DNA of 64,000 nt, from positions 15,058,205 through 15,122,204 of the forward strand of contig OX291558.1 of NCBI GenBank assembly GCA_946406115.1, given 5' to 3'. Positions 24,401-34,147 of the stretch are shown here, piece after piece. The number at the start of each line of letters is the position of its first letter. Position 1 is the stretch's first letter. Below the pieces are notes generated by a model that was not told the DNA's origin, did not search any database, and worked only from the letters and a program-made list of their open reading frames with translations. The stretch is from Apoda limacodes (taxonomy: Eukaryota; Arthropoda; Insecta; Lepidoptera; Limacodidae). The position numbers were made by a program, and so were the translations under genes.

Positions 24401-26642
24401 TCGTTTACATGGCTGCGGAGATGAGCTCCTACAGGCTCTACAAATCTTCTTCACCGGACCAGCAGGATGTGGCAAAACGTATACATTGAAGGCCCTCATG
24501 GAAACGTACAATCGTTACACTCAGAACCACAACTCACTCAACAACGCCTACGTTGCTTGTGCAAGCACAGGTAAAGCAGCTGTACCTCTTGGTGGAACAA
24601 CAGTTCACTCAGCATTTCGCCTATCAACTTCTCGAGTTACAAGACTTCTATCAGCTGAAAACTTGCAAGCCTATAGAAATATGTTCGTTGGCGTGAGAGC
24701 AGTTTTCATTGACGAGATCAGCATGTTGAGTGCAGCTATCCTCGGTAAAATCAATTATCGATTGCAACAGATAACCGGCATATACGACCAAGTTTTCGGA
24801 GGCCTCCACATCATCTTATGCGGCAATTTCAGACAGCTGCCGCCTGTACGCGCTACTCCGTGTTACACAGTGCCAATCAACCAACTCGGAGGACCTATAC
24901 TGTGGCAAAGCATCGACTACTTCCCATTGGTCCGTATTGTACGACAAACTGACGAGCTGTTTTCGAGAATTCTGACTAAAATTGGAGATGGACTTCAACT
25001 AAGTGTCAATAACATCAAACTTATAGAATCCAGACATAAGTCAGAGTCCTGGTGCAAAGAGAACGTACCTGACGCTGTTCGGTTGTTTTACAGTAACTTT
25101 GAGGTTGATTCATACAATCGAAAAGCAATTAACAACGCACACAACTGTATTGCCACTGATATCATGCTCGGATATTCCAGTAATTCTGAGAGGGGCCAAC
25201 AGCAAGGAAAACTTCACAAGATGTCGGTTGCAGAGACAGACGGATTGCCTTACATGCTGCCCTTAGCAGTAGGATACCCTTACATGATAACGTCTAACAT
25301 CAACGTAGGAGATGGATTGGTAAACGGCGCTATTGGAGTCTTGCGACACATCGAACGTCAGCCAGCCGATCCAGCCGAAGCAGGACCATCGACCAGCACG
25401 ACGTCACCGCCCACAAAAGATGAAATTATCACTCTTTGGTTCGAGTTTCCAGACAAAAGTACGGGTGCCAGTGCAAAACTCAAAAGTCGACCACATGTAC
25501 TCAGCAAACCAAACACTTTGTCCGTTGATTGGGTGCCGGTGTACAAAAAAGTGGTCAACATCACATTGACAAAAACAGTGAAATGCAAACGCAAACAATT
25601 TCCTTGCGTACCTGCTTGTGCCATTACGATTCACAAATCACAAGGTGGGACGTTTGATTTAATCGTGTATAAGTACTCCTCCAAGCAACCACAACAATTA
25701 GTATATGTAGCCATGAGCCGCGTAACGAGTATCAACGGATTGCATATCATCACGGAGAAGGACTCTCCTTTGATTTTCAAACATGGGCGCGAAGGAAACG
25801 ACTCACAAACTACACGAGATATTCGCACTGAATATATTCGACTCCAAGGACACACTTTGCAAACCACCACTAAAAAGGCAGTCAAATTCTGTGACGATGC
25901 TACCAGTGCTGGACAAACTATCGTGACGAACATCAATTGTCAAAGTTTGAGTGCTCATGCCACAGACATTGAAACAGATACAGTGATTCCAAGATCTGAC
26001 TATTTAGTACTGACCGAAACGTGGATGCGCGACACTTGTGAACCACATCCAATCAAGAATTATGAGTGCATATCAAGGAAGAATAATCGAACAAACTCAG
26101 ACACCAACGCAGCAGGTGGAGTAGCGATCTATCGTAGGTTATCATCAATATCAACAGGAAAAGTGATCGATGTTGCGGTCACAAACACTGCTCGAGTTAT
26201 CAAAACCTGCGGTGACTTGTGCTTGGCTGAAGTTACTTGCTTTACCGCTGATACTACCTTCAAATTTGTGCTCGGTGCTGTTTATATTCATCCAGGATCA
26301 AGTGTACAAGACATCGGAATGTTGCTACACCAGGCACTTCTTCCATACGTGCATAACAGCCAGTACGTGCCACCGTTCTTGCAAGTTGATCCTAATATGC
26401 CGATTCTTCTATGCGGTGACTTCAACCAAAACGTGAAGTCTGATGACAAGTTTCTCAAATTCATTAAAGATACGTTTAATCTTGATTGCGTATCAGATAT
26501 GTCTAAGTCTACTACGTTAAAAGGAACAACCATTGACTTGACATTTTCTAGGCACATTACAGCAGAAACACTTCCTTTCATTTCATATTTCTCCTATCAT
26601 CGCCCTATCCTCAACAAAATCACTCAGATAGGAACAAGTTAA
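21432..26642 (+). CDS. Helentron Rep-helicase-endonuclease
   Basis: Rolling-circle replicase for transposition, 1,736 codons open after the TAG. Visible in order: CxxC pairs at 21,501-21,512 (CSVC) and 21,630-21,641 (CNTC); HUH motif in HRGSPHAHIL (HAH at 22,899-22,907); catalytic tyrosines in YVVEYVNK (23,427 and 23,439); PIF1-type helicase with Walker A GPAGCGKT (24,456-24,479), Walker B FIDEIS (Asp-Glu at 24,711-24,716) and HKSQGG (25,632); then a C-terminal EEP endonuclease with ETW (Glu at 26,016), GDFN (26,415-26,426) and SYHRP (26,592 onward). In the last motif Tyr replaces the usual Asp next to the catalytic His. No frameshift is seen. The first downstream ATG (21,774) falls after the zinc finger, so the true start is probably the ATG at 21,003, blocked by the TAG. 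The protein would act in the nucleus on single-stranded element ends. Confidence 0.9.
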   Translation, partial: NIKWSSSIKRFKTTFLDNEFGHACSVCDRLWFKNDLKIITAAQLQIISDWFVKENRQLREEDYTHICNTCRFSLNKHKLPTLAKVNGFSYPEIPPGLPPLDPISERLISPRLPFMQVRRLRHDFSYGIIGQVINVPVNVEDMVKCLPRHLDEDDVINVNIKRNLAHKTNYISGYMSKRTIKEWLDVLQNSSLYRLYDIKVDLSRLQTVVPPEEDLQDDSAHRIETIAAECTPESEILASRQHTLLWNEEDCLDIAPGHRAMPLNIIYDHHAEELSFPAIYYGQPRRFHMGVSVTPYMMATSELRRIDRRGATPQKVLYVAMKILRLRMVDGIYSTFRNVSTTENVTRRMLEDPEFLKEFVVQNLAFMKSVPNSVQYWASRKRDLFAMLRQLGKPTIFLTLSANEVRWLILLNLLLKLSNKYPGKVAEDLNTSERCNLVSDDPVTCCIYFHKLVGTLMNMLKAKQSYNPFGQYFVKDYFFRIEFQHRGSPHAHILVWLNNDPHEAVSENMPMTIELVEKLSSVAKEDMPNENIYANQIHKHTFTCTKRGETTCRFGIPYWPMPATRVLVPMPQTDGRRSTFQKKSKELRTCLSERTYPSMDDFLREHGLTFDAYLDIVRSTLRRPTLLFKRNFDQLMTNTFNPYLAGQINSNIDIQFILDEYSCAQYVVEYVNKSARGMGNLNRELTKMMEEHPDRDYTGQLKALSVKLLNAVEMSAQEAAWYLLRQPMSEASRQIVYIPTVWPSERQRCRKRRKQLDREGIAEDSTDVWTKNIIQRYEERPPSLQDVYLAEFASWYANSRDFIDNEDDLNVHEDDDPEPPTGERTTSRGYRKRLIGRIIRYRCYDIDETVNYQREMVLLYLPFRNEVADIVDCNKFIQLFNDNKETIMERRKLYENNIDIDKVMQELEAMMILQNSDTTEPTETESRKVFVEQLLGGEGAENNDDVNEIVPQNGLSVVKKLSNVMPKQQYCEMLRTTNAEQREVVLEAIHRLHGCGDELLQALQIFFTGPAGCGKTYTLKALMETYNRYTQNHNSLNNAYVACASTGKAAVPLGGTTVHSAFRLSTSRVTRLLSAENLQAYRNMFVGVRAVFIDEISMLSAAILGKINYRLQQITGIYDQVFGGLHIILCGNFRQLPPVRATPCYTVPINQLGGPILWQSIDYFPLVRIVRQTDELFSRILTKIGDGLQLSVNNIKLIESRHKSESWCKENVPDAVRLFYSNFEVDSYNRKAINNAHNCIATDIMLGYSSNSERGQQQGKLHKMSVAETDGLPYMLPLAVGYPYMITSNINVGDGLVNGAIGVLRHIERQPADPAEAGPSTSTTSPPTKDEIITLWFEFPDKSTGASAKLKSRPHVLSKPNTLSVDWVPVYKKVVNITLTKTVKCKRKQFPCVPACAITIHKSQGGTFDLIVYKYSSKQPQQLVYVAMSRVTSINGLHIITEKDSPLIFKHGREGNDSQTTRDIRTEYIRLQGHTLQTTTKKAVKFCDDATSAGQTIVTNINCQSLSAHATDIETDTVIPRSDYLVLTETWMRDTCEPHPIKNYECISRKNNRTNSDTNAAGGVAIYRRLSSISTGKVIDVAVTNTARVIKTCGDLCLAEVTCFTADTTFKFVLGAVYIHPGSSVQDIGMLLHQALLPYVHNSQYVPPFLQVDPNMPILLCGDFNQNVKSDDKFLKFIKDTFNLDCVSDMSKSTTLKGTTIDLTFSRHITAETLPFISYFSYHRPILNKITQIGTS

Positions 26643-26950
26643 GTTGTAGTAAACGCTGTTTCATTGTACGCAAATGTATTGCAAGTTATTGTATGTATAT
26701 TTGTATATAAATACGTATGTATGTGTAAAGGTAAAAATAAAATTTTGTTAATATGAAATTCAGTGCGAGATTCTTTGTATAAATTAATGTTTTAAATATA
26801 ATTCTTTGTATAAATAAATGTTTTAAATTGTTACTATTATTTCATCCTTCTTCCTACTATACGAATGAATATTCACATTAAAATTATTTTACCACTCAAA
26901 GTCGTTGTCACGTAAAACTTTCGCCCGTATACCGACTTTACAGGCAACCA
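26643..26950 (+). other. Helentron 3' UTR and terminus
   Basis: AATAAA lies at 26,736-26,741. A direct repeat ATTCTTTGTATAAAT(T/A)AATG, each followed by TTTTAAAT, occurs twice, about 32 bp apart (near 26,769 and 26,801). The subterminal repeat CGTTGTCACGT (26,903-26,913) follows, then CGCCCGTATACCGACTTTAC and the estimated end. Confidence 0.65.
26903..26913 (+). repeat. Helentron 3' subterminal inverted repeat
   Basis: CGTTGTCACGT is the exact reverse complement of the 5' copy at 19,761-19,771. Confidence 0.8.
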
Positions 26951-27002
26951 TTTTTTTGAGAGAGAACATTTTTTATTTAAATTAGTAAAACTGCATTTAA
27001 AG

Positions 27003-27081
27003 ATTTTGACAGTTTCAGTTCACATACTTACACACTCATAAAGACACAAACACACGCTCATACACACACACACACACACAC
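27003..27081 (+). repeat. (CA)n-rich microsatellite
   Basis: An interrupted CACA-rich stretch ends in an uninterrupted run of about nine CA units (27,063-27,081). Confidence 0.85.
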
Positions 27082-27405
27082 ATGATCTATTTATTGTTTT
27101 TGCACAAACAAAAGTGTACACATTCTATCACACTTACACCTACCATTACATACTACCAAACCGGCAGAAGAAAAAGAAACATGGAAGTGGATCTTGAAAG
27201 AAAACTGCCCCAGGAGGGTACCAACACAGATGGCTTGCCAGAAGGACTAAAAATTAGTTCTGAAAATTTTCCGAAAACACAATATTACCTTACCACACGG
27301 CGACGTAACCGTGCAACTAAATGTTACTGTGTCGAGGCTTCCCAATTTTTAGTCGCGGCGACGGAACAATGTATACTTACTGACAAGAAAGTGTTACCTG
27401 AATAA
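27082..27405 (+). CDS. Orphan ORF of unknown function, possibly spurious
   Basis: This 107-codon ORF has an ATG immediately after the CA repeat. A second in-frame ATG at 27,181 has A at -3 (AACATGG) and gives a 74-residue hydrophilic product starting MEVDLERK. It is rich in Lys/Arg and Thr, with no hydrophobic segment, signal peptide or known motif. It lies just outside the estimated Helentron 3' end, in the same orientation. It may be an exon of a host gene, an uncharacterised transposon piece or chance. Composition is less AT-rich than the flanks, a weak point in favour of coding origin. Confidence 0.25.
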   Translation: MIYLLFLHKQKCTHSITLTPTITYYQTGRRKRNMEVDLERKLPQEGTNTDGLPEGLKISSENFPKTQYYLTTRRRNRATKCYCVEASQFLVAATEQCILTDKKVLPE

Positions 27406-27769
27406 GTCTGTGTCGACACATTAGTGTCGACATGTGTAGTAACGGCTACTTAAAATAGCTATATGGGTTTAGTACTATTGTGTTCTTCTAATAAAGTTTT
27501 AACGTTTAACGTAGATTACTAAAGATATAGATTAAAAACACTAATCAATCAAATATGTCATGAGTTTGATGACGCTTTATAAATAATAAAGCGAAATATT
27601 TGATTCATATGTGTTTTTATTCTATATTGTAATTTTTTCATCTACCAAGCATGAAATATGTACATTAATCTACTTCATAAAAAAATTACTCTTCCGAACT
27701 TAAGAAACCAACAGACCATATTATGGAAACACTGGGAATTCATCAACAGAACCCAGCACCAATTTTCTA

Positions 27770-27850
27770 CGTTTTTAGGGTTCCGGAGCCAGATGGCAAA
27801 AATTGAATTATTATAGTTTCGTCATGCCTGTCCGTCCAAATGTCACAAAA
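27770..27850 (+). repeat. Dispersed repeat, 5' end fragment (GTTCCG family)
   Basis: TTTTAGGGTTCCGGAGCCAG and GTCATGCCTGTCCGTCCAAA match the start of the family seen complete at 14.4 and 62.5 kb. Confidence 0.5.
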
Positions 27851-27977
27851 TTGTAATCCATCATCGTTGCAATAATAAATATTACATTACTTTTTCTATC
27901 GGTGCGTGCATTGATTGTCAATTTAATCGAGTTAAGCGTTAAAAGGAAAGAGAATCACCCAAACGCTTAGTACAAAA

Positions 27978-28442
27978 AACATGCGCATGGCTTACTTTGC
28001 ACTTGTGAATTCTTTGCTGGAATACGGCATTAACTTTTAGGGTCCGGCGGCGGCTAAAAGTAAAATATTTTTAATAAGGCAAAAAAGAGCCGTACGGGTA
28101 CTTGCTGGTGTAAAACCATATATACCATCAAAACAATATTTTAGACAATTAGAAATACTCACAGTGTCCTGCGGAAATATAAATATGAAGTTTCGAAATA
28201 TAAGCGATTTTGAAACATATAAATCTAAACATAAATTTAAAAAACTCATAACTGTACGAACGCGACTTAACCGCACAACGATATCATTAAAGGCGGTAGG
28301 TGTTGAAATCCACAATAAACTAAATAACCAAATAAAACAGGCACCGTCATTTGAGGCATTGCAAAAATCCTTAGTCGACAAAGCATACTATGACACATTT
28401 GATTCTCCTATACTGTTCATGATTTTAAGAAATCTTTTTTAA
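27978..28442 (+). pseudogene. CR1/L2-type LINE, C-terminal part of reverse transcriptase ORF
   Basis: One frame reads AYFALVNSLLEYGINF, then TAG (28,038-28,040), then GPAAAKSKIFLIRQKRAVRV and LAGVKPYIPSKQYFRQLEIL, and stays open to a TAA at 28,440-28,442. This is the typical segment after the RT thumb in CR1/L2-like elements (YG..FWG...K..Q.RA.R...G..), so the TAG stands where a Trp codon is expected. The downstream part (RTRLNRTTISLKAVGVEIHN) fits the same family. It is a 5'-truncated, inactivated copy, unrelated in sequence to the 35-kb LINE. Confidence 0.75.
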
Positions 28443-28540
28443 ATGAATAACGAAATAAATAGTAATATTTTGAATAGCTCATGATTATTAATGATTATTC
28501 CTGCAGAAACGTGTACAGTTTGCCCCACGTATTCTGAGGG

Positions 28541-28555
28541 GGGGGGGGGGGGCAA
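28541..28555 (+). repeat. Poly-G tract
   Basis: A run of about 15 G (TGAGG followed by G) in otherwise AT-rich DNA. The length could vary or be a sequencing artefact. Confidence 0.8.
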
Positions 28556-28669
28556 TGTTGTCTTAGTAAAACGAGATGGAACAGTATAGGAGAATCAAAT
28601 TCATGTGATGTGGCTCGCCACCCATCACATCGTGTTCCCCACAGAGGCGAAAAACGGGCCTCGGAAAGC

Positions 28670-29075
28670 CGCTTTGCGACGTTGAATGTAAGGGGAGGAA
28701 TGAAGAGTAAAATTGACGATGTATGTCAGACGATGAGTGGAAGAACACCAATCTTCTTTGTGTGAATGAAACAAAGCGGAAATGATCGGAGGTAACCCAG
28801 CATGACCCCTACTCGGCGTATTGGTCAGGTGTCAGATTAATCCTGTCTGCGAGAATGGCAAAATGCGTGAATGAATATGAATGTGTAAGTCACAGGCTGC
28901 TCTGGATCAGACTGAAGATTGGACTAATCCGAATCTTCCTATTAGGGGTGTACGCTCCGACAGAGGTAGGTTCGGGTGGCTCCCAAAAATCTCAAACTGA
29001 TAGAGAGGAGTTTTGAGACAATGTCAGGGATAGATTGAGTAAATGCAAGGAAAACGAAAAGATACTAAGTCCAAT
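28670..29075 (+). pseudogene. RTE-type LINE endonuclease fragment
   Basis: Translation in shifting frames gives TLNVRGGMKSKIDDV, VNETKR-like text, then RMAKCVNEYECVSHRLLWIR, LKIGLIRIFLLGVYAPTEVG and a DREEF phrase followed by a stop. This is the apurinic-type endonuclease domain at the amino end of RTE ORF2. Several frameshifts and stops make it inactive. Sequence on to 29,340 (an open frame of 101 codons from 29,035) loses similarity after SKCKENEKI and is not called. Confidence 0.7.
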
Positions 29076-29340
29076 CTGTTATTTTGTTATAAGAAAATTT
29101 AATTTACTGAGAAGAGAGGTAAGAAACTCTAGTTTGTATGGCTTTTCAACATCACGCTACGACCCTCAGGAGTCGAGCAGAAAGAAAAAAGTCAGAAAGA
29201 ACCCAAAGCAAAAACGAAATAAGAGCGCGCAGGAAAATGATGCGATGGAAAATGGCAGCTACGGAATGGGCAGAACAACTCAAACTCAAAGTTTTTTAAT
29301 CAAAAAGACTTTAAACAGCACTTTTAATTTGTTAGTTTAA

Positions 29341-30149
29341 TTTTTAATTAAAAAAAAATACTATATAATTACCATCGGTAAATTTGATTCTAATGGAGAG
29401 GAATTTAATGCATTAGTTGAAATTATAGGCATTTCAGTAAAATTTTTCTCAAAAGAGTTAGCGAGATCAAGATCTGAATCAAGTATTTTTGAATCCATAT
29501 TGTTAACCGAGTATTTCACAAGTATAGATACTCAAATACTATGTTATTATTTATATTAAAAAGAATTCTACCACATAATATTCTATAACAGCATTATAAC
29601 TAAATCATGTAGGATTTACAGCAAATTTTGCTTACTTTTTATATTCAAGTTCACCCATGCATAGTCACTAACAACCTGATTACGAAGCCAACTCGCTGGT
29701 TTAAAATAGCTCTCATTTTCCTTGTGTGCTGGTACAGAAGTGTTAACGCAATTTTTAATGAACGAGTCAAAGCCTGAAAGAGCTATTACAGCATTCATTT
29801 TATTAAGAGCCCTGTTAGTGCCGTCTTAGGAATATTTATTATTAAGTTGCAGTTGAATACAAATTAAGATGTATAATAGACTAGGCTTTAATATAATTTA
29901 CATAAAGACTATTTTAGAGGCTTTTGAAATACCTTAGTCTCATTAACAAATAATTATTTTTGCGATTGGTTGGTTTTTATAATGAGGAGCTTTTGCCCTT
30001 TGGTGTAAAGATCATCTCATTCTTGGTATCTGGTTTTGAGCATGAAGATTTTATGGGTGTATCTGAAGTATTTTTGTTGGTTTGTTTATGGACCACCTAA
30101 TTATGCTAAATTTGGCAAAGGGGTAGTTAAAGAAAAATTCGAAAACTCC
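29341..30149. other. No recognisable gene
   Basis: AT-rich sequence; the short minus-strand ORF at 29,616-29,798 has no domain. Confidence 0.4.
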
Positions 30150-30282
30150 TGCATAGAAAACTTTAACCAAATTTCATGTAGACAATCTATAGCTACAGCT
30201 ATAGCTTGCTGCAGCAAATTTCCTAACTATAATAGAGTTGCTGTAAGAATCCCTCGCTGGTGGAGCCATGGGCCAAAGCTAG
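30150..30282 (+). mobile_element. Helitron-like 3' end (CTAG-T)
   Basis: TTGCTGTAAGAATCCCTCGC then GGAGCCATGGGCCAAAGCTAG, followed by T, matches the end of the complete element at 54,665-55,000 (CTGGCCAAAGCTAG-T). The 5' end is not identifiable, so the copy is truncated or decayed. Confidence 0.6.
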
Positions 30283-30639
30283 TATAAAATGCATTTGGTT
30301 TGCTCTATTTCTGCAACTTGCACGGCCTGGCGCAAAATATTGTTTGGTTCTTGTTGAATTAAGGCAGTTGGTTTTTTTTATTAACATGTGTTTTTTTTTA
30401 TTTGTACCCAAAAAGCACCATATTATTAAGGCTTATCCTTTCATCTGTCAGTCTGTTACAGTGCATTATATTTCTACCACAATCTAACATACGAATTCGG
30501 CGTTCGAGATGTCTCTATTATAGCTCATAATAAAAAAACTAACATGTTCCAGAATTTATTCATTCTCCAAGAAGAAGTTCGTAAAAACATTCATTATTCA
30601 TTTGATTTTATTACCGCTTCATCTTAAAAAGTTAGTTAG

Positions 30640-30705
30640 TTGTGTAGTGGTACGGAACCTGTAGTGCACGTTTAATACGTACTTGACCGGTTTAATTATT
30701 TATGC
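30640..30705 (+). repeat. Dispersed repeat, 3' scrap (GTTCCG family)
   Basis: GGTACGGAACCTGTAGTGC and ACTTGACCGGTTTAATT resemble the end of the 14.4- and 47.9-kb copies. Confidence 0.4.
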
Positions 30706-30751
30706 CTTAGTGACGCTAGTTTAAGAAAAAACAAAAAGAATGAATAGATAC

Positions 30752-31190
30752 CCAAACTCACTTGCGGTATCAAGCCCCTAAGTTTGAGGAGAGACTTTGC
30801 CTCCCTGTGTGTGTTCTACCGCTTGTACAATGGGTTGTGTTCTAAGGAATTGTTCGAAATTATGCCCACGGCTACTTTCTACCATTGCACCGCTCGCCAT
30901 CGGCAGGGAATTCATTCTCACACTTTAGAACCGAAATGGTCGCGTACAGTGCGGTTTCAGAGAAACTTCCTCCCGCGAACACTTAGGTTGTGGAATGAGC
31001 TCCCTGCCAAGGTTTTCTCTAAGGACTACAGTATGGGGTTCTTCAAAAAAGAAGTTATTAGATTTCTGAAGGGTCGGCAACGCGCGAGTGATGCCCTTGG
31101 TGTTGCAAGCGTCCATAGGCTACGGTGACCGCTTATCATTAGGCGGACCGTAGGCTTGTTTGCCACCTTAGTGGTATAAAAAAAAAAAAA
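30752..31190 (+). pseudogene. Jockey/CR1-like LINE, 5'-truncated 3' copy
   Basis: It starts at ACCCAAACTCACTTGCGGTA, parallel to 38,212 of the long copy, and keeps the C-terminal reading frame open: SLRRDFASLCVFYRLYNGLC, TVRFQRNFLPRTLRLWNELP and FFKKEVIRFLKGRQRASD to the TGA at about 31,126. The 3' UTR GACCGCTTATCATTAGGCGG, TTGCCACCTTAGTGGTATAA and a poly-A of about 15 follow. This copy keeps TGTTCTACCGCTTGTACAAT where the 38-kb copy has an extra 8 nt, so it shows the family's undamaged C terminus. The LINE-derived frame is open but lacks its promoter, endonuclease and RT. Confidence 0.85.
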
Positions 31191-33365
31191 AAAGATGCGT
31201 AGACAGCATAGGTAAATGCCAAAGATGTTGCCTGTTAAGGGTGAGCCGCAGTTTGATGTAAGGCGGAGGTTAAGAAGCTTGAGTTGTCTTCTTCGTCCTC
31301 ATATTCAGGGATGCGTAGACTGTTGGTTTTTCGGACAGTAGTTGGCACAAAAGTTGATGGAGTCTGTTACAAAGCGGCTTACGTTAATTTCTAAAACAAG
31401 GGATTGAAAAGAAGTTTCTTAACACCTTTTCAAACTGATTTATGGACCCTAGAGAGTCTAGCTATTCTTACTGCGTCATGACTTGCAGGATATTTTTCGA
31501 TGCGAAACTACACTTGCATAGACGTATATCCATATGCACAACATTAAATTTCGTTTTACGCAACCTTAACAAAGATCCTTATTGTTTTAGAGGACTCGTT
31601 TTGTATCTCAGGCCAATGTCCTTCCACTTTGGAAGGATCGGAGGTGGTCAATACGTGGTCTGAGTGACAATGATACGTCACTTAAGCCAGTCTCAGCGCC
31701 ACTTACGACAACGCAAGTGGATTGTAACTTGGTAAACAGAAACAAAAAAGCCTACCCAGTAGAGGGCGAAGCCAGGTTGTGGCCTATGGGCAAGGCAAGG
31801 CCCTTCACTTCCAGCTGTTTACTGGAGCGTGCGAGGTTACCACCTTATTACTCTGCACAGTAGTAGGGCGAGTAGTTTTCCACCTGGTTTGGAATCAAAC
31901 TAAGCAAGAGTTTCTGAATTAGTAAGTCCGTCACTTGATTTATAGCTTTGTCTCTTCAGACTTGACAGACAATGAAGTTATACCATAAGGGTTTACTTAT
32001 TAACGGTTTTAATGTAATGAAACCGAACCCTAAAAACAATTTATTATTCTTATAATAATCATTTATAGTTTTATATATACTATACGAGTTATTGTATTCA
32101 GATGATTTATAAGTAGGTACTTGGAATTTTCACTTTCTTCGTTTGAAAACTTTTGCAAATACTTATGATGAAACCGTCAAACTTTTCTTACTTTGGGTGA
32201 ACTTATCTACTTATTGCCTCAAACGAATATCAACTTATGAATATGGAAAATTGTCGTTGGTTCACAACTTTCCATAATAATTTTATCCTGAACGAATATT
32301 TATAGATGTTACCTATAATCTCTAACTTTTTCCAGTATAATACAACAGAGTATATACCTCCCTTCAATGGAGCAGGTTCATAAACTAGTACGTATATTAC
32401 TTTGTAAGTGTGGGAATATCAGTAAGCAGTGTTCTTAAAATAAAGACGAACTCATACAATAATAGGTAGCCATGTTGTTAATGTTAATATATTATCTAGT
32501 CTTGTATTATCAGGAAATCCTGATAAATCATAAAATCGTATTTATATAATTCCATGGCAGTTTTTTTATGTACTACTAGTATTATATATAATAGTAGCAT
32601 TGAATATTTCGCGCGAGCCATGATAGGGCCCATCCAGTACCGGACTAGGACCCAAAACCGGCCCGAGCATTTTAGACAAAGTCGGCTATCTCAATCTTTA
32701 CAAAAAAGTAAAAATATAATAGTAAACTATGCAGTTTAATGTATCATCATATTTGTGTTAAGGACTTAATTTAATTTAGCCAATATCTAGTGAAACAGGC
32801 AGGGGGGGAAGCTTCGCATTCAAACAACGGTACTTACATAAGTAGGTAATTCGAGTGTTATATCCGAAGGCAAATCATACGTATGCGTATAGATTCGTAT
32901 CTATCTTACATACAAGGTAGGTACATTCAAGTGCAGAATTATTTGTTTAGTTGACTATTAGTTTGCTGTATTTTTTTTTTGCTGCCGAATATTCGGACAG
33001 GCCTACTGTGTGCCCGGCGCATCGGGCATTTGCCCGATCTGCCCGTATGGCCACTCCGGGCCTGGGCCCATCTCTTAAATACATATGTGGAATGTTTATA
33101 CGTTGTACTTGAGAATTGGTTGTAAAAAACGCCATACGCTTAGCGTGTTGCATTAATTTAAAACTTCGGTTTCTTCTTTTTGTTGACTTGTATGAGAATC
33201 GATCGCAAGAACTCTGACGCATACATCGCATTTGACCGGTGAACGAACAAGTTGAATATTATTATGCCGAATTAATGAATTACTAAAAAATATGAAATTT
33301 TTAATCATTACTGTCATTCCCACTGAAATAATCTAAGGTATAGAAATAAAGTAAGGTAATATAAC
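31191..33365. other. No gene; one small GC-rich patch
   Basis: GATGCGTAGACAGCATAGG just after the LINE poly-A is echoed by GATGCGTAGACTGTTGG near 31,310. Moderately GC-rich text at 31,660-31,900 has no open frame. A CpG-rich patch at 32,990-33,075 (GGGCATTTGCCCGATCTGCCCG) is locally palindromic. Nothing further is recognisable. Confidence 0.4.
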
Positions 33366-33765
33366 TCAATATAAAAAAAACCGGCCAAGAGCGATTCTGG
33401 TCTCGCGTACCGAGGTTTCCATACCTATATATAGTACCTTCATCGTGAGATGAAGTCTCACAAGTTTATGCCTTAATTCTAAGTTTTTGGATTTATTCCA
33501 CATTTGTTGTCAACGGTACCTCATAAGTTTTCATTTATTTGTGAATGTCAAAAGATGCAACAAAAATAGCCGTATTTCGGATATTTTTTTTTTGCGTTGA
33601 CTTAGAACCTAATTTTTTTTACAGCTTCAAGGAACCTTAGTAACTGATATTAATTTCAGACAGACAGACAAACAGCCAGACAGACACCAAAGTGTGTCCG
33701 TCTGGCTGTTTGTCTGTCTGTCTGTTTTTCCTTTTTTTCCTTTTGAGGTACGGAACCCTAAAAAT
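33366..33765 (-). repeat. Dispersed repeat (GTTCCGTACC family), minus copy
   Basis: It runs AAAAAAAACCGGCCAAGAGC and GGTCTCGCGTACCGAGG to CCTTTTGAGGTACGGAACCC, the reverse orientation of the 14.4- and 62.5-kb copies. It contains a striking palindrome at 33,657-33,724. Confidence 0.75.
33657..33724. repeat. Long near-perfect palindrome
   Basis: CAGACAGACAGACAAACAGC on the left is mirrored by GCTGTTTGTCTGTCTGTCTG on the right. The arms are about 31 bp with one or two mismatches and a tiny loop around CAAA at 33,688-33,691. It would form a stable hairpin or cruciform. Confidence 0.9.
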
Positions 33766-34147
33766 GACAATGCGGCACTATACTTACCTATTACTATCAG
33801 AGACTTCTTTTTAATGTCACATTTATTGATGTTATTATGTAATAACTACATAATTTAGTTTAATTAACACGATAGTCATGTTTTATTAATCGTTCATAAC
33901 CAAATTTCTTTAATACGAGACATAATGTTTATCAGTCCCAGCCTTCATTAAAATTATATAGGATAGCAGCTTTAAATATCAGTATTAAGTAATAAATTAT
34001 CAAATCGTCATGACATAACATTGGTCAAAAGTTTAGCGATCATTTAACATGACGAGATATGATTATTTAAACGTTAAAGCATCATAACTCTTTATTTAAT
34101 AATAAACAGGAACAGGATCAGCGTTACTAAAGTTAGTGATATAAATA

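Larger units (their letters stand above)
19755..26950 (+). mobile_element. Helentron (Helitron2-type), nearly intact autonomous element
   Basis: About 7.2 kb. The 5' end TTTTTTGACGTGACAACG is defined by comparison with a second copy at 54,020. An 11-bp subterminal inverted repeat (ACGTGACAACG at 19,761-19,771 and CGTTGTCACGT at 26,903-26,913) brackets the element, as is typical of Helentrons, which lack terminal inverted repeats and target duplications. Between them lie one long plus-strand frame interrupted by a single TAG and a 3' UTR with AATAAA at 26,736-26,741. The C-terminal EEP endonuclease distinguishes Helentrons from classical Helitrons. The exact 3' end (near CAGGCAACCATTTTTTT, about 26,950) is estimated. 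Confidence 0.85.

Noticed and set aside
31660..31910. GC-richer segment as a possible exon
   Set aside because: No open frame or motif in six frames that I could identify; probably a repeat scrap.
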